From assembly GCA_900110395.1 (NCBI GenBank), contig FODP01000006.1:416821-480820 (forward strand): a stretch of 64,000 nt of DNA, in the 5' to 3' direction. Source of the stretch: Rhodospirillales bacterium URHD0017 (lineage in GTDB: Bacteria > Pseudomonadota > Alphaproteobacteria > Reyranellales > Reyranellaceae). This document shows, piece after piece, positions 26,569-35,790 of the stretch (position 1 is its first letter; every line of letters starts with the position of its first letter). The notes below the pieces were generated by a model. The model saw only the letters and a list, made by a program, of their open reading frames with translations, had not been told where the DNA came from and made no database searches. The translations under genes and the position numbers were made by a program.

Positions 26569-28571
26569 GTCGTCACCGCAGCAATGGCGAGCAGGATGAC
26601 GAGGGCGGCGAACATGAGGACGAGGTAGCGCCGGATGCTGAGGAACTGCAGCGCATTCAGGCGCTCGGAGAGGCCGAGGACGGCCCGGCCGGGCGCCGCG
26701 TAGAGCGCGCGCCAGACGTGGTCGACCAGCACCACTGAAAACCGCGCCGGCTGGATGTCGCCGGGAGGCGGCATCACGACCGTCTCCTGCGCCGCAAAGG
26801 CCGCAGCGCCGTACACGCGGCGCAGCGGCTGGGCGAAGCTCGAAGCGGTGTACTGCGTGGCCGGCGACGGATCGGGGAAGCCGCAATCCCACGCCGGGCC
26901 GCGGCGGGTGCGCCGCGCCGAGAGGCGATGGACCACGACCAGGGTCGTGAGCGAGGCGATGGCGACGAACAGCGCGATGACCGGCGCGTCGTAGATGCTG
27001 CGCGCCGGATCGAAGGCAACGAGGGAGAACACCGTGGGGCCGCTGCCCGCCCGGGGCAGGCCGCCGCCCACGAGATCGCCCAGGACCGGCGCCAGGGCCG
27101 TGGCCAGCACGCTGCCCAAAAGCCCGCCCAGGATGCACAGGAAGGCGAGTCCACCCATCGCGATCTGCTGGGCGATTGGCGCGTCGTGCGCCTGGCCTGC
27201 CTCGGCGCTGCGCGGCCGACCGAGGAACGCCGTGCCGTAGACGCGCACGAAGCACGCGGCCGCGAGGGCTGCGGCCAGCGCCAGCATCGCGCCGATCGCC
27301 GGCGAGGCAAAATGCAGCGCCGCCTGCGGCAGTGCCGGCGCGGCGATGACCGCCTGGAACAGCAGCCATTCCGAGACGAAGCCGTTGAGCGGCGGCAAGG
27401 CGGAGGCGGCGAGCGCGCCCACCAGAAAGAAGGCGGCGGTGCGCGGCATGCGATGGATGAGGCCGCCCAGCCCGTCGAAATCGCGCCGCCCCGTGGCGTG
27501 CAGCACGGCGCCCGCTCCAAGAAAGAGCAGCGACTTGAACCAGGAATGATTGAGCGCATGCAGCAGCGCCGCGGCCATGGCGACCGCCGCGGCGTCATGC
27601 TGGCCGTTGGCGCGGAAGGCGAGCGCCAAGCCCAGCGCCACGAAGATCACGCCGACATTCTCGATCGTCGAGTAGGCGAGCACGCGCTTGAGATCGCGGT
27701 CGAGCACGGCATAGAGCAAGCCCAGCACGGCCGTCAGCGCGCCCAGGATGATCGGCGGCAGCGCCCACCACCAGGCGGGCGGGCCCAGCAGATCGAAGGC
27801 GATGCGGACGAAGCCGTAGATCGCCACCTTGGTCATGACACCGCTCATCAGCGCGGAGACGTGGCTCGGCGCCGCCGGATGGGCGAGCGGCAGCCAGGCA
27901 TGCAGCGGAACGAGTCCGCCCTTCGAGCCGCAGCCGATCAGCGCGGCCGCCAGCACCAGGGCGGCGACCATCGGTTGGGGCGGATGGCCGCGCATCGTGT
28001 CGAAGGCATAGCCGCCGGCCGGTCCGGCGAGCCCGCCGAAGGCAAACAGCAGCGCCGCCGTACCGATCGCCGCCATCACCAGATAGAGATGCGCGGCCCG
28101 CCGGCTTTCCGGATCGGTGTGGCGGACGACGACCAGCGCCCACGACGCGAGCGACATCAATTCCCAGGAGAACAGGAAGGCATAGGCATCGTCGGCGAGC
28201 AGCACGAGGTTCATCGCCGCGGCGAACAGCGGAAACAGAGGCTCGACGCGCCGCGTCAATTCCTTGGCGCGGTCGAAGCCCATGCCATAGACGCTGGCCG
28301 CCAGGATGCCGCCATTGATGACGATGCCGAAGAAGGCCGACAGAGGATCCAGGCGCAGGTGAAAGCCGATGGTCGGCAGCCCGATCGGCAGCTGCTGCGT
28401 GAGCTCTGTTCCCGTCAGCAGGACACGCAGGTCGACAGCGCCCAGCACCAGCGCCGCCATGGCGCAAAGCGGATAGACGAGCGCCAGAGCCGCGCCGCGC
28501 GCCAATGTGGCGAAGACGGCGGCGGCAGCCAGTGCCCCTAAAGCGGCGCCTAACGCAGACAATTCCGGCAC
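26565..28571 (-). CDS. Hydrogenase-4 component B-like antiporter subunit (HyfB/NuoL-like)
   Basis: A 668-residue polytopic protein and the first gene of the operon. The antiporter core is marked by LIGCGSKGGLVPLHAWLPLA, LMSGVMTKVAIYGFVRI, DLKRVLAYSTIENVGVIFV and LNHSWFKSLLFLGAGAVLH. The C-terminal extension with CGFPDPSPATQYTASSFA and an amphipathic/TM tail is typical of HyfB/HycC. A GTG start at 28571 is used. An AT-rich stretch with TAATAAT lies 30-45 bp upstream and may contain the operon promoter. Confidence 0.92.
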   Translation of the reverse strand: MPELSALGAALGALAAAAVFATLARGAALALVYPLCAMAALVLGAVDLRVLLTGTELTQQLPIGLPTIGFHLRLDPLSAFFGIVINGGILAASVYGMGFDRAKELTRRVEPLFPLFAAAMNLVLLADDAYAFLFSWELMSLASWALVVVRHTDPESRRAAHLYLVMAAIGTAALLFAFGGLAGPAGGYAFDTMRGHPPQPMVAALVLAAALIGCGSKGGLVPLHAWLPLAHPAAPSHVSALMSGVMTKVAIYGFVRIAFDLLGPPAWWWALPPIILGALTAVLGLLYAVLDRDLKRVLAYSTIENVGVIFVALGLALAFRANGQHDAAAVAMAAALLHALNHSWFKSLLFLGAGAVLHATGRRDFDGLGGLIHRMPRTAAFFLVGALAASALPPLNGFVSEWLLFQAVIAAPALPQAALHFASPAIGAMLALAAALAAACFVRVYGTAFLGRPRSAEAGQAHDAPIAQQIAMGGLAFLCILGGLLGSVLATALAPVLGDLVGGGLPRAGSGPTVFSLVAFDPARSIYDAPVIALFVAIASLTTLVVVHRLSARRTRRGPAWDCGFPDPSPATQYTASSFAQPLRRVYGAAAFAAQETVVMPPPGDIQPARFSVVLVDHVWRALYAAPGRAVLGLSERLNALQFLSIRRYLVLMFAALVILLAIAAVTT

Positions 28572-28801
28572 GGCTGCCTCGGGATATCGTTTCGGTGCAT
28601 TATTACTGTTTTTTTGTGTCTAATCTAGCAGCTTCCCGGCCAGCGCGCCCGAGCATCGTCGATGCCAAGCAAAAACCGCGCTCGGTGGCTGGCCGGCTCG
28701 GTGTCGTGCCACAGTTGGCGCGACAGTCCTTGATACAAAGCAAACGGACCGCTGGAGAGTCGGCTTTTCATCGCTTCGTGTTCCGGATGAAGTAGTCATG
28801 C

Positions 28802-28840
28802 TCTTCTGGACCGAGAGCCGCAGGCTCGCGGTCCAGAAGA
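28802..28840 (-). terminator. Hairpin after the TAP-like hydrolase gene
   Basis: TCTTCTGGACCGAGAGCC / GGCTCGCGGTCCAGAAGA form an 18-bp stem with one mismatch and a GCA loop, starting right after the hydrolase stop codon. No T-run follows on the minus strand, so it may protect the 3' end rather than terminate by itself. Confidence 0.55.
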
Positions 28841-28841
28841 C

Positions 28842-30383
28842 TCAAGGCAGGTTGCGCGCCCGCTCGTAGGCCGCGGTGAAATTAGGCGGCGTGTCGGCGC
28901 GGCAGGGAAGCGCACGCTTGGGCTCGGGATCCTCGATGAAGGCATCGCGCAGACGTGCCGCGCACGGATCCTGGACGACCACGCCATGGCCCTGGGCGCG
29001 GAACACGACGTGGCGCGATGACGAAAGGTGCCGGGCGGCCTCGCGACCCCAGGTCGGCGGCGTCAGCCAGTCGAAGGTGCCGCTCAGAAGCAGCGTCGGC
29101 GTCGCGGCCTTGACCGGCTGACGTTCCACAGCGGGCGCCGGCGCCACGCGCCACACCGGGCAGAAGGCCGGCGACTTGCTGGTCTTGGCGGTGAGGCCAT
29201 AGACGCCGCTTGCGTCGATCTGCTTGCGCCGCGCCGCGCGATCGACCGCGGACCAGGTCTCGCGGCACTCGATGCTGTTGTAGAGACCGTCGAACTGCTG
29301 GGCGTTCTGCTCGAGAAGACCGCCGTCGTTGCTCTCGAGGTCCTCGGCGAACATCTTCAGCAGCCGGAGATCGTTGCGCTGGACGGCGGCGACCGTCTCG
29401 GGGATCAGCGCCGCCTCGCCCTCGCGCATCATGTGCAGCAGCACCATCAGAAGCTTGGGCCCATCGAGCTTCACCGCTTGCGGACCGTCCTCGAGCTGCA
29501 GCTTGAGCTCCAAGGGCTTGGTTTGCGCGGCTTCGATCGCGCTCTCTACATTGCCGCGCAGGTTCGGGTGCCGCTCGCGGCACAGCGCGTCGTTGGCGCA
29601 GTCGGTGTAGAGCTGCTCGAAGGCGCGGCGCACGATCTCGGGTTCGTTCTGCTCGCCGTTGACCTGCGGCGGGTAGACGCCGTCGAGCACGGCGGCGCGC
29701 ACCAGGTTGGGATGGCGCCGCATCACCTCGAGCGCCCAGCGCGTGCCGTAGGAGACGCCGTAGATGTTGATGCGCGGCAGCGCCATGGCGGTCGCGAGAT
29801 CGGCCACGTCGTCGGCCAGCGCCGGCGTGGTGTACATGCCGAGGTCGATCTTGCGCTTGTCGAGGCCGGAGCGGCAGCGGGTCAGGATCTCGCGCTCCTG
29901 CTCCTCGGTCACGGCGCGGCGGCGCGCCTTGGCGGGCTCGCTAGTGCGCGCATCGAAGCAGTCGAGGTTGGGCGTGGCGCCGCCCGCGCCGCGCTGGCTC
30001 AGGATGACGACATCGCGCTTGCGGCGGATGTTGGCGGTCTCGTTCCACCAGTCGCCTTCGGCCAGCGCATCGGCGCCAGCCGACGTGGCAATCAGCGGCG
30101 CATCGCCGGGGCCGCCGGAGAGATAGATCATGGGCTCGGCGCCCGCCGTGCGCTTGGCCTTCAGCACCGCCACTTTCAGGCGCACGTCGCGGCCATCAGG
30201 CTGCTCGCGATTCTCCGGCACGATCAGCACGAAGCACTCGACGCGATCGCCGCGCGGCGGCTTGAAGGTGCAGCGCTCGCGCTCCAGCCGAGGCGCAGCG
30301 AACGCGCTTCCTGCCAAAATGAGCAGGAATGCTGCCAAGCCGCCTCGCCAGCACAGTCGGACCATGGACAATTTGTGCCACAT
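28842..30383 (-). CDS. Exported alpha/beta hydrolase, TAP-like peptidase family
   Basis: A protein of about 513 residues with a signal peptide (MVRLCWRGGLAAFLLILAGSAFA). The alpha/beta-hydrolase fold shows the oxyanion region YLSGGPGDAP, VILSQRGAGGATPNLDC, the nucleophile elbow YGVSYGTRWALEVM and a C-terminal TAP-like segment (PTLLLSGTFDWLTPP) ending with the His region FRAQGHGVV. Such enzymes release amino acids or short peptides from N-termini, or act as esterases. Several in-frame Met codons exist. 30383 is used because it keeps the signal peptide and avoids overlap with the divergent MFS gene. Confidence 0.88.
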   Translation of the reverse strand: MWHKLSMVRLCWRGGLAAFLLILAGSAFAAPRLERERCTFKPPRGDRVECFVLIVPENREQPDGRDVRLKVAVLKAKRTAGAEPMIYLSGGPGDAPLIATSAGADALAEGDWWNETANIRRKRDVVILSQRGAGGATPNLDCFDARTSEPAKARRRAVTEEQEREILTRCRSGLDKRKIDLGMYTTPALADDVADLATAMALPRINIYGVSYGTRWALEVMRRHPNLVRAAVLDGVYPPQVNGEQNEPEIVRRAFEQLYTDCANDALCRERHPNLRGNVESAIEAAQTKPLELKLQLEDGPQAVKLDGPKLLMVLLHMMREGEAALIPETVAAVQRNDLRLLKMFAEDLESNDGGLLEQNAQQFDGLYNSIECRETWSAVDRAARRKQIDASGVYGLTAKTSKSPAFCPVWRVAPAPAVERQPVKAATPTLLLSGTFDWLTPPTWGREAARHLSSSRHVVFRAQGHGVVVQDPCAARLRDAFIEDPEPKRALPCRADTPPNFTAAYERARNLP

Positions 30384-30471
30384 CGTGGCTTGTGACGGCA
30401 TGAAGTAATTCATTGGAAAGACCCAAGGCGAACGCCTTGTCAGCCCCCTCCCCCGACAGCAAGTTGCCCCC

Positions 30472-31722
30472 ATGACCTCCCGCTCCTATTGGACCGCCGT
30501 CTGGTGCGGTTTCCTCGTCCTCACCATCGGTTTGGGCGTTCGCCAGAGCTTCGGCATCTTCCTGAAGCCCGTCTCGGCCGAATTGCATGTCGGCCGCGAG
30601 TTGTTCTCCTTCGGCACCGCGCTTTCCATGCTGCTGATGGGCGCCGTGGCGCCCTTGTCAGGCCGGCTGGCCGACCGATTCGGCTCGGCCTGGACCATCG
30701 CCGGCGGCGGCGTGGTCTACGTGCTGGGCATGGTCGTGACGGCCATCATGCATGACGGCTTCATGCTGATCCTGGGCAACATCCTGGTCGGCATCGGCCT
30801 GTCGGCGGCCTCCTTCGGGCCCGTGCTGGGCGTGATCCTGCGCGTGGCACCACCGGCCAAGCAGGCGCTGGCGGTCGGCATCTGCTCGGCCGGCGGCTCG
30901 TTCGGCCAGTTCTTCATCGTGCCGCTCGCAGCCGTGCTGCAGAACTGGTTTGGCGACTGGCGGCCGACCATGTGGGCGCTGACGGCGATCGCCGTGGTCA
31001 TGATCTTCCTGGCCGTCGGGCTGAACGACAGCCGCGAGATCGCCGCCAACCGCAAGGCAGGCGGTGGCAGCCAGAGCGTCGGCGAGGCGCTGTCCGAGGC
31101 GTTCAGCCAGAAGAGCTACGTGCTGCTGGTGATCGGCTACTTCGTCTGCGGCTTCCATGTCGCCTTCGTCGGCGGCCATCTGCCGGCCTACATCTCCGAC
31201 AAGGGCATCGGGCTGTCGCTGTTCGGCATCGAGCTGTCGCCGGCCGAGCTCGGCGGCTGGGCGATCGGCATGGTCGGCCTGTTCAACATCGCCGGCGCCA
31301 TCCTGTGGAGTTCAATGGGAGCCCGTCACAAGCGCAAGAACCTGTTGACGCTGCTCTACCTCCTGCGCTCGCTGGTGTTCCTGGGCTTCGTGGTGGCGCC
31401 CCTGTCGGCGGCCTCGGTGCTGATCTTTGCCGCGGCCCTGGGCTTCCTGTGGCTGGGCACCGTGCCGCTCACCACGGCGCTGGTCGGCTTCATCTTCGGG
31501 CCGGTCCATCTCACCATGCTGAACGGCATCGTATTCTTCGGCCATCAGGTCGGCAGCTTCTTCGGCGGCTGGGGCGGCGGGCGCGTGTTCGACCTGCAGG
31601 GCAACTACGACATGATGTGGTGGATCTCGATCGCGCTCGGCCTCGTCTCGGCCCTGTTGCACTGGCCGATCGTCGAGGAGCGGCTGACGCGGCCCGCCGC
31701 CGCGGTGCCGCAGCCGGCATGA
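30472..31722 (+). CDS. MFS transporter (monocarboxylate/OFA-like)
   Basis: A 416-residue major facilitator with 12 apparent membrane helices. The N-terminal half has GVRQSFGIFLKPV and the loop signature GRLADRFGSAWTI. A cytoplasmic loop follows helix 6 (residues about 190-210). The overall pattern resembles monocarboxylate or oxalate/formate-type MFS proteins, but the substrate is unknown. The stop overlaps the start of a 49-codon gene (ATGA). Confidence 0.9.
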   Translation: MTSRSYWTAVWCGFLVLTIGLGVRQSFGIFLKPVSAELHVGRELFSFGTALSMLLMGAVAPLSGRLADRFGSAWTIAGGGVVYVLGMVVTAIMHDGFMLILGNILVGIGLSAASFGPVLGVILRVAPPAKQALAVGICSAGGSFGQFFIVPLAAVLQNWFGDWRPTMWALTAIAVVMIFLAVGLNDSREIAANRKAGGGSQSVGEALSEAFSQKSYVLLVIGYFVCGFHVAFVGGHLPAYISDKGIGLSLFGIELSPAELGGWAIGMVGLFNIAGAILWSSMGARHKRKNLLTLLYLLRSLVFLGFVVAPLSAASVLIFAAALGFLWLGTVPLTTALVGFIFGPVHLTMLNGIVFFGHQVGSFFGGWGGGRVFDLQGNYDMMWWISIALGLVSALLHWPIVEERLTRPAAAVPQPA

Positions 31723-31868
31723 CGACTGGCTCGACCATGGCGTGGCGCTCCCTCTTCCTCTGGGGGAGCGCCGCCCTCGTGGTCGCCGTGACCGCCGTGT
31801 CCTTCGTGCTGTGGGGCCTGAACGGCCCGGCCTACCTGATCGACCTGATCGCGGCGTACTGCCTCTAG
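31719..31868 (+). CDS. Small single-pass membrane peptide coupled to the MFS gene
   Basis: A 49-residue frame starting at an ATG that overlaps the MFS stop codon by 4 bp. It contains one hydrophobic helix (SLFLWGSAALVVAVTAVSFV) and a short hydrophobic tail (LIDLIAAYCL). The coupling and the clean membrane segment suggest a real gene, perhaps an accessory peptide of the transporter. No homologous family is recognised. Confidence 0.55.
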   Translation: MTTGSTMAWRSLFLWGSAALVVAVTAVSFVLWGLNGPAYLIDLIAAYCL

Positions 31869-31926
31869 ATTCGACGTCGGCCGCAACCCGGAAACGGGCT
31901 ACTGTTCGCCCGGATCTGTTGCCGCC

Positions 31927-33831
31927 GTGAATCCGATACTCCGTCTGATCCCTGCCGCCCTCGGCCTGCTCTTGTTCGCAGCACAGGCCATCGGCCAGGA
32001 AACCCGTGTTGCGGCAGCGGCGGACGCCGACGTGATTGCCGTCTTCAGCCAGCACGTCGAGAAGCGCCTTCTGCGGGCCCACTTCGATCGCGCCGCGGCC
32101 AAGGTATCACTCGTGCCGTTCGGACCACCGGGCGTCGAGAATTTCGCAGTGGCACCCGACGGCGCGTTCATTGTGTACAGCGCCACCCAAGACCAGGTCG
32201 CCGGCAAGCCCATCCCCTACCTGCTCCTGCTTGACGCAGCCGGCCGCGTGCTCGGCGAGCCATTGCGCAGCCCCGTCGGCGCCATCACGGGACTGGCGGT
32301 ATCGCCCAAGGGAGATCGGATCGCCGCCAGCAGTGACCGGGGCTGGATGGCCCTGCTGACGGTCGACGGAACCGGACCAGCGAGACGGCTCGCGTTGCGC
32401 CGGGAATTCGGGGTCGCGGCTGACCGGCAGTTCACCTTCGCGTTCCGCCCGGAAGGCGATCTGGTGACCATCGTCGACGATTGGGTGGCGACGTATCGCT
32501 CCAACGACGGCGCCGTCCAGCGCACGCTCGATCTCAAGACGATCAATCGCGACTTGGTGCCGGCCGATCAGGACATCGGTGCTCTCTTCCAGCTGGCATG
32601 GTCGCCGCGTGGGGATCGATTCTCGGTCAGCTGGGGCCCTGGTCCCATGAAGACCACCATCTTCGATTCCGGCGGCCATCGCCTGTCCGATGCCTGGGCG
32701 AGCAAGGTCGACTTCATCGATGGCGGCGACGCCGCGATTCTGTATGGGATGGAGGCGCCGGTTCTGGTCCGCATGAAATCGCTGGCCTCCACCGCCTTCG
32801 GCGATCCGGGTGTATCGGTGGATTGGTGCACGCCGCTGGCAGGCGGACGCGAGCTCGCGGTGCTGACCGGCGACCAGATCGCGTTGTGGTCCCTGGACGG
32901 CAAGCGGCTGACCACACCCGTCGGGCTCGAGAACTACAGTCTCGGGCGCGCCGCGCCAGGAGGGAAAGACGAAGTGATCGTGGCCGCGGAGCGGGCCGGC
33001 TGGGTCGACCTCTACACCAAGGAAGGCAAGTTCATCCGCCGGGCCCAGGCCGGCGGACACGACCCACGCGGATTCGTCGCCATGTCGGCGGATGGCGCCA
33101 CCGTCGCGGCGCTTGGGTCGGACGAACTCGGCGTGATCTCGCGGCTGAGCGTACGGGCATGGGGTGCCGTGCTCGCGCCCCAGGGTGGGCCGCTCGTCGC
33201 GATAGCCGCCAATGGCAGCCGAATCGTTGCGGAGGGACCCGACAAGACCTTGCGTAGCTGGTCGAGGGATGGCGCCGAGGCCGACAGTATGGCCCTCAAG
33301 GCGGGGGAACAGGTTCCAGGTCGTCGGCTCTCCGGCCTCGCTGTTTCAGCCAATGGCGATGCAATCGCGGTCGCCGAAGAAGGGTCCGCCGTTTGGCTTG
33401 CCTATCCGGCGGACAAGAGCGTTCTTCGTGTGCCGCTGATGGCCAGCAGCGTTGCGCCGTTGCCCGATGGCACCGGCTTCGTCGTTGGCCTGGCCGACGG
33501 CACGGTCGCACTCGTCTCCCGCGATGGCGCTGTCCGGAAGCTGCCGCTCAAGGCCTCGGAAATCGGTGCCGTTGGCCGCGTCGTCGTGGCGCCGGATGGC
33601 CAGAGCTTCATTGCCGTCGAGGGCGACGAAACCCATGCTCGCCACTTCGCCTGGGATGGAAAGCTACTGGCCGGGCCGTATCGGGCGGGCCAGTCCGAGA
33701 TGATCAGTGGCGGATTTTTTCACCACGGCTCGCCCGAGCTGATCCTGAGGAAGGACGACGGGAGCTTCGCCGTCGCCAAACTGGTGCCGCCGGGCGAGCG
33801 CCAGGTCAAATCGCTCGATCCATCTCCCTGA
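31927..33831 (+). CDS. Secreted beta-propeller-like protein
   Basis: A 634-residue protein with a signal peptide (MNPILRLIPAALGLLLFAAQAIG). The rest is a series of short beta-rich repeats resembling WD40-like blades, such as ISGLAVSPKGDRIAASSDRG-type segments (ITGLAVSPKGDRIAASS, FVAMSADGATVAALGSDE, LSGLAVSANGDAIAVAEEG, VVVAPDGQSFIAVEGDE). No catalytic motif is visible. Such propellers usually serve as binding platforms. The start is a GTG chosen because it precedes the signal peptide directly. It is convergent with hslU, with only 3 bp between stops. Confidence 0.75.
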   Translation: MNPILRLIPAALGLLLFAAQAIGQETRVAAAADADVIAVFSQHVEKRLLRAHFDRAAAKVSLVPFGPPGVENFAVAPDGAFIVYSATQDQVAGKPIPYLLLLDAAGRVLGEPLRSPVGAITGLAVSPKGDRIAASSDRGWMALLTVDGTGPARRLALRREFGVAADRQFTFAFRPEGDLVTIVDDWVATYRSNDGAVQRTLDLKTINRDLVPADQDIGALFQLAWSPRGDRFSVSWGPGPMKTTIFDSGGHRLSDAWASKVDFIDGGDAAILYGMEAPVLVRMKSLASTAFGDPGVSVDWCTPLAGGRELAVLTGDQIALWSLDGKRLTTPVGLENYSLGRAAPGGKDEVIVAAERAGWVDLYTKEGKFIRRAQAGGHDPRGFVAMSADGATVAALGSDELGVISRLSVRAWGAVLAPQGGPLVAIAANGSRIVAEGPDKTLRSWSRDGAEADSMALKAGEQVPGRRLSGLAVSANGDAIAVAEEGSAVWLAYPADKSVLRVPLMASSVAPLPDGTGFVVGLADGTVALVSRDGAVRKLPLKASEIGAVGRVVVAPDGQSFIAVEGDETHARHFAWDGKLLAGPYRAGQSEMISGGFFHHGSPELILRKDDGSFAVAKLVPPGERQVKSLDPSP

Positions 33832-33834
33832 GGA

Positions 33835-35145
33835 TCAGAGCACGAACTTGCTCAAATCCGCGTTCTTGGCCAGCGCGCCAACCTTCTCGCGCACGTAGGC
33901 CGCGTCGATCTCGACCTTCCGGCCGGGGCTGTCGGAGGCGGTGAAGCTGATCTCCTCCAGGAGCTTCTCCATCACCGTGTGCAGGCGGCGGGCGCCAATA
34001 TTCTCGACCGTCTCGTTGATGTCGGCCGAGAGCTTGGCCAGCTCGTCGATCGCATCGGGCTTGAACTCGAGCTCGACCTTCTCGGTTGCCAGCAGCGCCT
34101 TGTACTGCTTGACCAGGCTCGCCTCGGGCTCGGTCAGGATGCGGCGAAAGTCCTCCTGATTGAGCGACGCCAGGCTGACGCGGATCGGCAGGCGGCCCTG
34201 CAGCTCGGGCAGCATGTCCGAGGGCTTGGCGAGGTGGAACGCGCCCGAGCAGATGAACAGCACATGGTCGGTCTTCACCGGCCCGTGCTTGGTGTTCACC
34301 GTCGTGCCCTCGATCAGGGGCAGCAGGTCGCGCTGCACGCCCTCGCGGCTGACGTCGCCGCCGCCGCGGAACTCGCTGCGGGCGGTGATCTTGTCGATCT
34401 CGTCGATGAACACGATGCCGTTCTGCTCGACCATGTCGCGCGCCTCGCGCACGACCTTCTCCTGGTCCAGGAGCTTGTCGCTCTCCTCGCGCATCAGCGT
34501 CTCGTGGGATTCGGCTACTGTCATCTTGCGCTTCTTGGTGCGCCCGCCGAACGCCTTGCCCAGCATGTCGCCGATATTGATCATGCCGACCGACGCGCCG
34601 GGCTGGCCCGGCACCTCGAATTGCATGGGAGAGCCTGAGTCGGCGACCTCGACCTCGACCTCCCGCTCATTGAGCTCGCCGGCGCGCAGCTTGTGGCGGA
34701 AGCGCTGCCGCGTTTCCTCGCTGGCGCCGCTGCCGCACAGCGCATCGAGCACGCGATCCTCTGCCGCGAGCTCGGCCTTGGCGCGCACGTCCTTGCGCAG
34801 GCGCTCGCGCGCCATTTCGAGGGCGGCCTCCATCAGGTCGCGCGCGATCTGCTCGACGTCCCGGCCGACATAGCCGACCTCGGTGAACTTGGTCGCCTCG
34901 ACTTTCAGGAACGGCGCGTTGGCAAGCTTGGCGAGACGGCGGGCGATCTCGGTCTTGCCGCAGCCGGTCGGCCCGATCATCAAAATGTTCTTGGGCAACA
35001 CTTCTTCGCGCAACGCCTCGGGCAGCTGCAGGCGGCGCCAGCGGTTGCGCAGGGCAATGGCGACGGCGCGCTTGGCGTCCTGCTGGCCGACGATGTGCTT
35101 GTCCAGCTCGGAGACGATCTCGCGGGGGGAAAAGTCGTTGCTCAT
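33835..35145 (-). CDS. hslU: ATP-dependent protease ATPase subunit HslU (ClpY)
   Basis: A 436-residue AAA+ unfoldase. It starts [17 protein letters not shown] after a short leader. Walker A is [16 protein letters not shown], and Walker B lies in [11 protein letters not shown]. The I domain occupies the middle. The C-terminus ends DLSKFVL, matching the tail that docks into HslV. It feeds unfolded substrates to HslV. The ATG at 35145 lies 5 bp after the hslV stop, and a TTG three codons earlier would overlap it. Confidence 0.98.
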   Translation of the reverse strand: MSNDFSPREIVSELDKHIVGQQDAKRAVAIALRNRWRRLQLPEALREEVLPKNILMIGPTGCGKTEIARRLAKLANAPFLKVEATKFTEVGYVGRDVEQIARDLMEAALEMARERLRKDVRAKAELAAEDRVLDALCGSGASEETRQRFRHKLRAGELNEREVEVEVADSGSPMQFEVPGQPGASVGMINIGDMLGKAFGGRTKKRKMTVAESHETLMREESDKLLDQEKVVREARDMVEQNGIVFIDEIDKITARSEFRGGGDVSREGVQRDLLPLIEGTTVNTKHGPVKTDHVLFICSGAFHLAKPSDMLPELQGRLPIRVSLASLNQEDFRRILTEPEASLVKQYKALLATEKVELEFKPDAIDELAKLSADINETVENIGARRLHTVMEKLLEEISFTASDSPGRKVEIDAAYVREKVGALAKNADLSKFVL

Positions 35146-35150
35146 GTCAC

Positions 35151-35711
35151 TCAAAGCTTCTCGATGACGAGATTGTGGTTGGTGTAGACGCAGATGTCGG
35201 CGGCGATGCCCATCGCCTTGCGCGCGATCGCCTCGGCGTCGAGACCCTCGACATCGACCAGCGCCCGCGCCGCGGCCAGCGCATAGTTGCCGCCCGAGCC
35301 GATGGCGATGATGCCGCCTTCGGGCTCCAGAACGTCACCCGAGCCCGACAGCAGGAGCGACACGTCCTTGTCGGCCACCGCCATCATCGCCTCCAGCCGG
35401 CGCAGGTAGCGGTCGGTGCGCCAGTCCTTGGCGAGCTCGATGCAGGCGCGCAGCAGCTGGCCAGGGTGGCGCTCGAGCTTGCTTTCCAGCCGCTCGAACA
35501 GGGTGAAGGCATCGGCCGTCGAGCCGGCGAAGCCCGAGACGATCTGGCCGTTGCCCAGCCGACGGACCTTCTTGGCATTGCCCTTGACGATGGTCTGGCC
35601 CATCGAGACCTGGCCGTCGCCTGCCATCACGACCTGGCCGCCCTTGCGGACGGAGAGAATGGTCGTGGCGTGCCAGCCCGGCCCGGAGGAAGTTTCGGAT
35701 TGTGGGGACAT
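35151..35711 (-). CDS. hslV: ATP-dependent protease proteolytic subunit HslV (ClpQ)
   Basis: A threonine peptidase of the proteasome beta-subunit fold, about 186 residues. The mature N-terminus would be the first Thr of [11 protein letters not shown], after removal of a short propeptide. Further signatures are [21 protein letters not shown] and [19 protein letters not shown]. It forms the peptidase rings of HslUV. The ATG at 35711 gives a propeptide of about 15 residues; an ATG at 35729 would add six. Confidence 0.97.
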   Translation of the reverse strand: MSPQSETSSGPGWHATTILSVRKGGQVVMAGDGQVSMGQTIVKGNAKKVRRLGNGQIVSGFAGSTADAFTLFERLESKLERHPGQLLRACIELAKDWRTDRYLRRLEAMMAVADKDVSLLLSGSGDVLEPEGGIIAIGSGGNYALAAARALVDVEGLDAEAIARKAMGIAADICVYTNHNLVIEKL

Positions 35712-35790
35712 GGCCCCGTAAATAGTCATTAACAGGGACAAATCAATCGCAAGCCGCAGTCCCGTTCACGCGCCGTGCTAACGTCACGGC

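Noticed and set aside
23595..28541. Long plus-strand frames opposite the hydrogenase-like operon
   Set aside because: Charged, His/Gln/Arg-rich translations with no membrane or catalytic pattern, antisense to overlapping conserved genes.
28690..28730. Sigma-54-like element (TGGCACGACACCGAGC on the minus strand) upstream of the hydrogenase-like operon
   Set aside because: The GG-GC spacing is one base too long and the TTGC half is absent.
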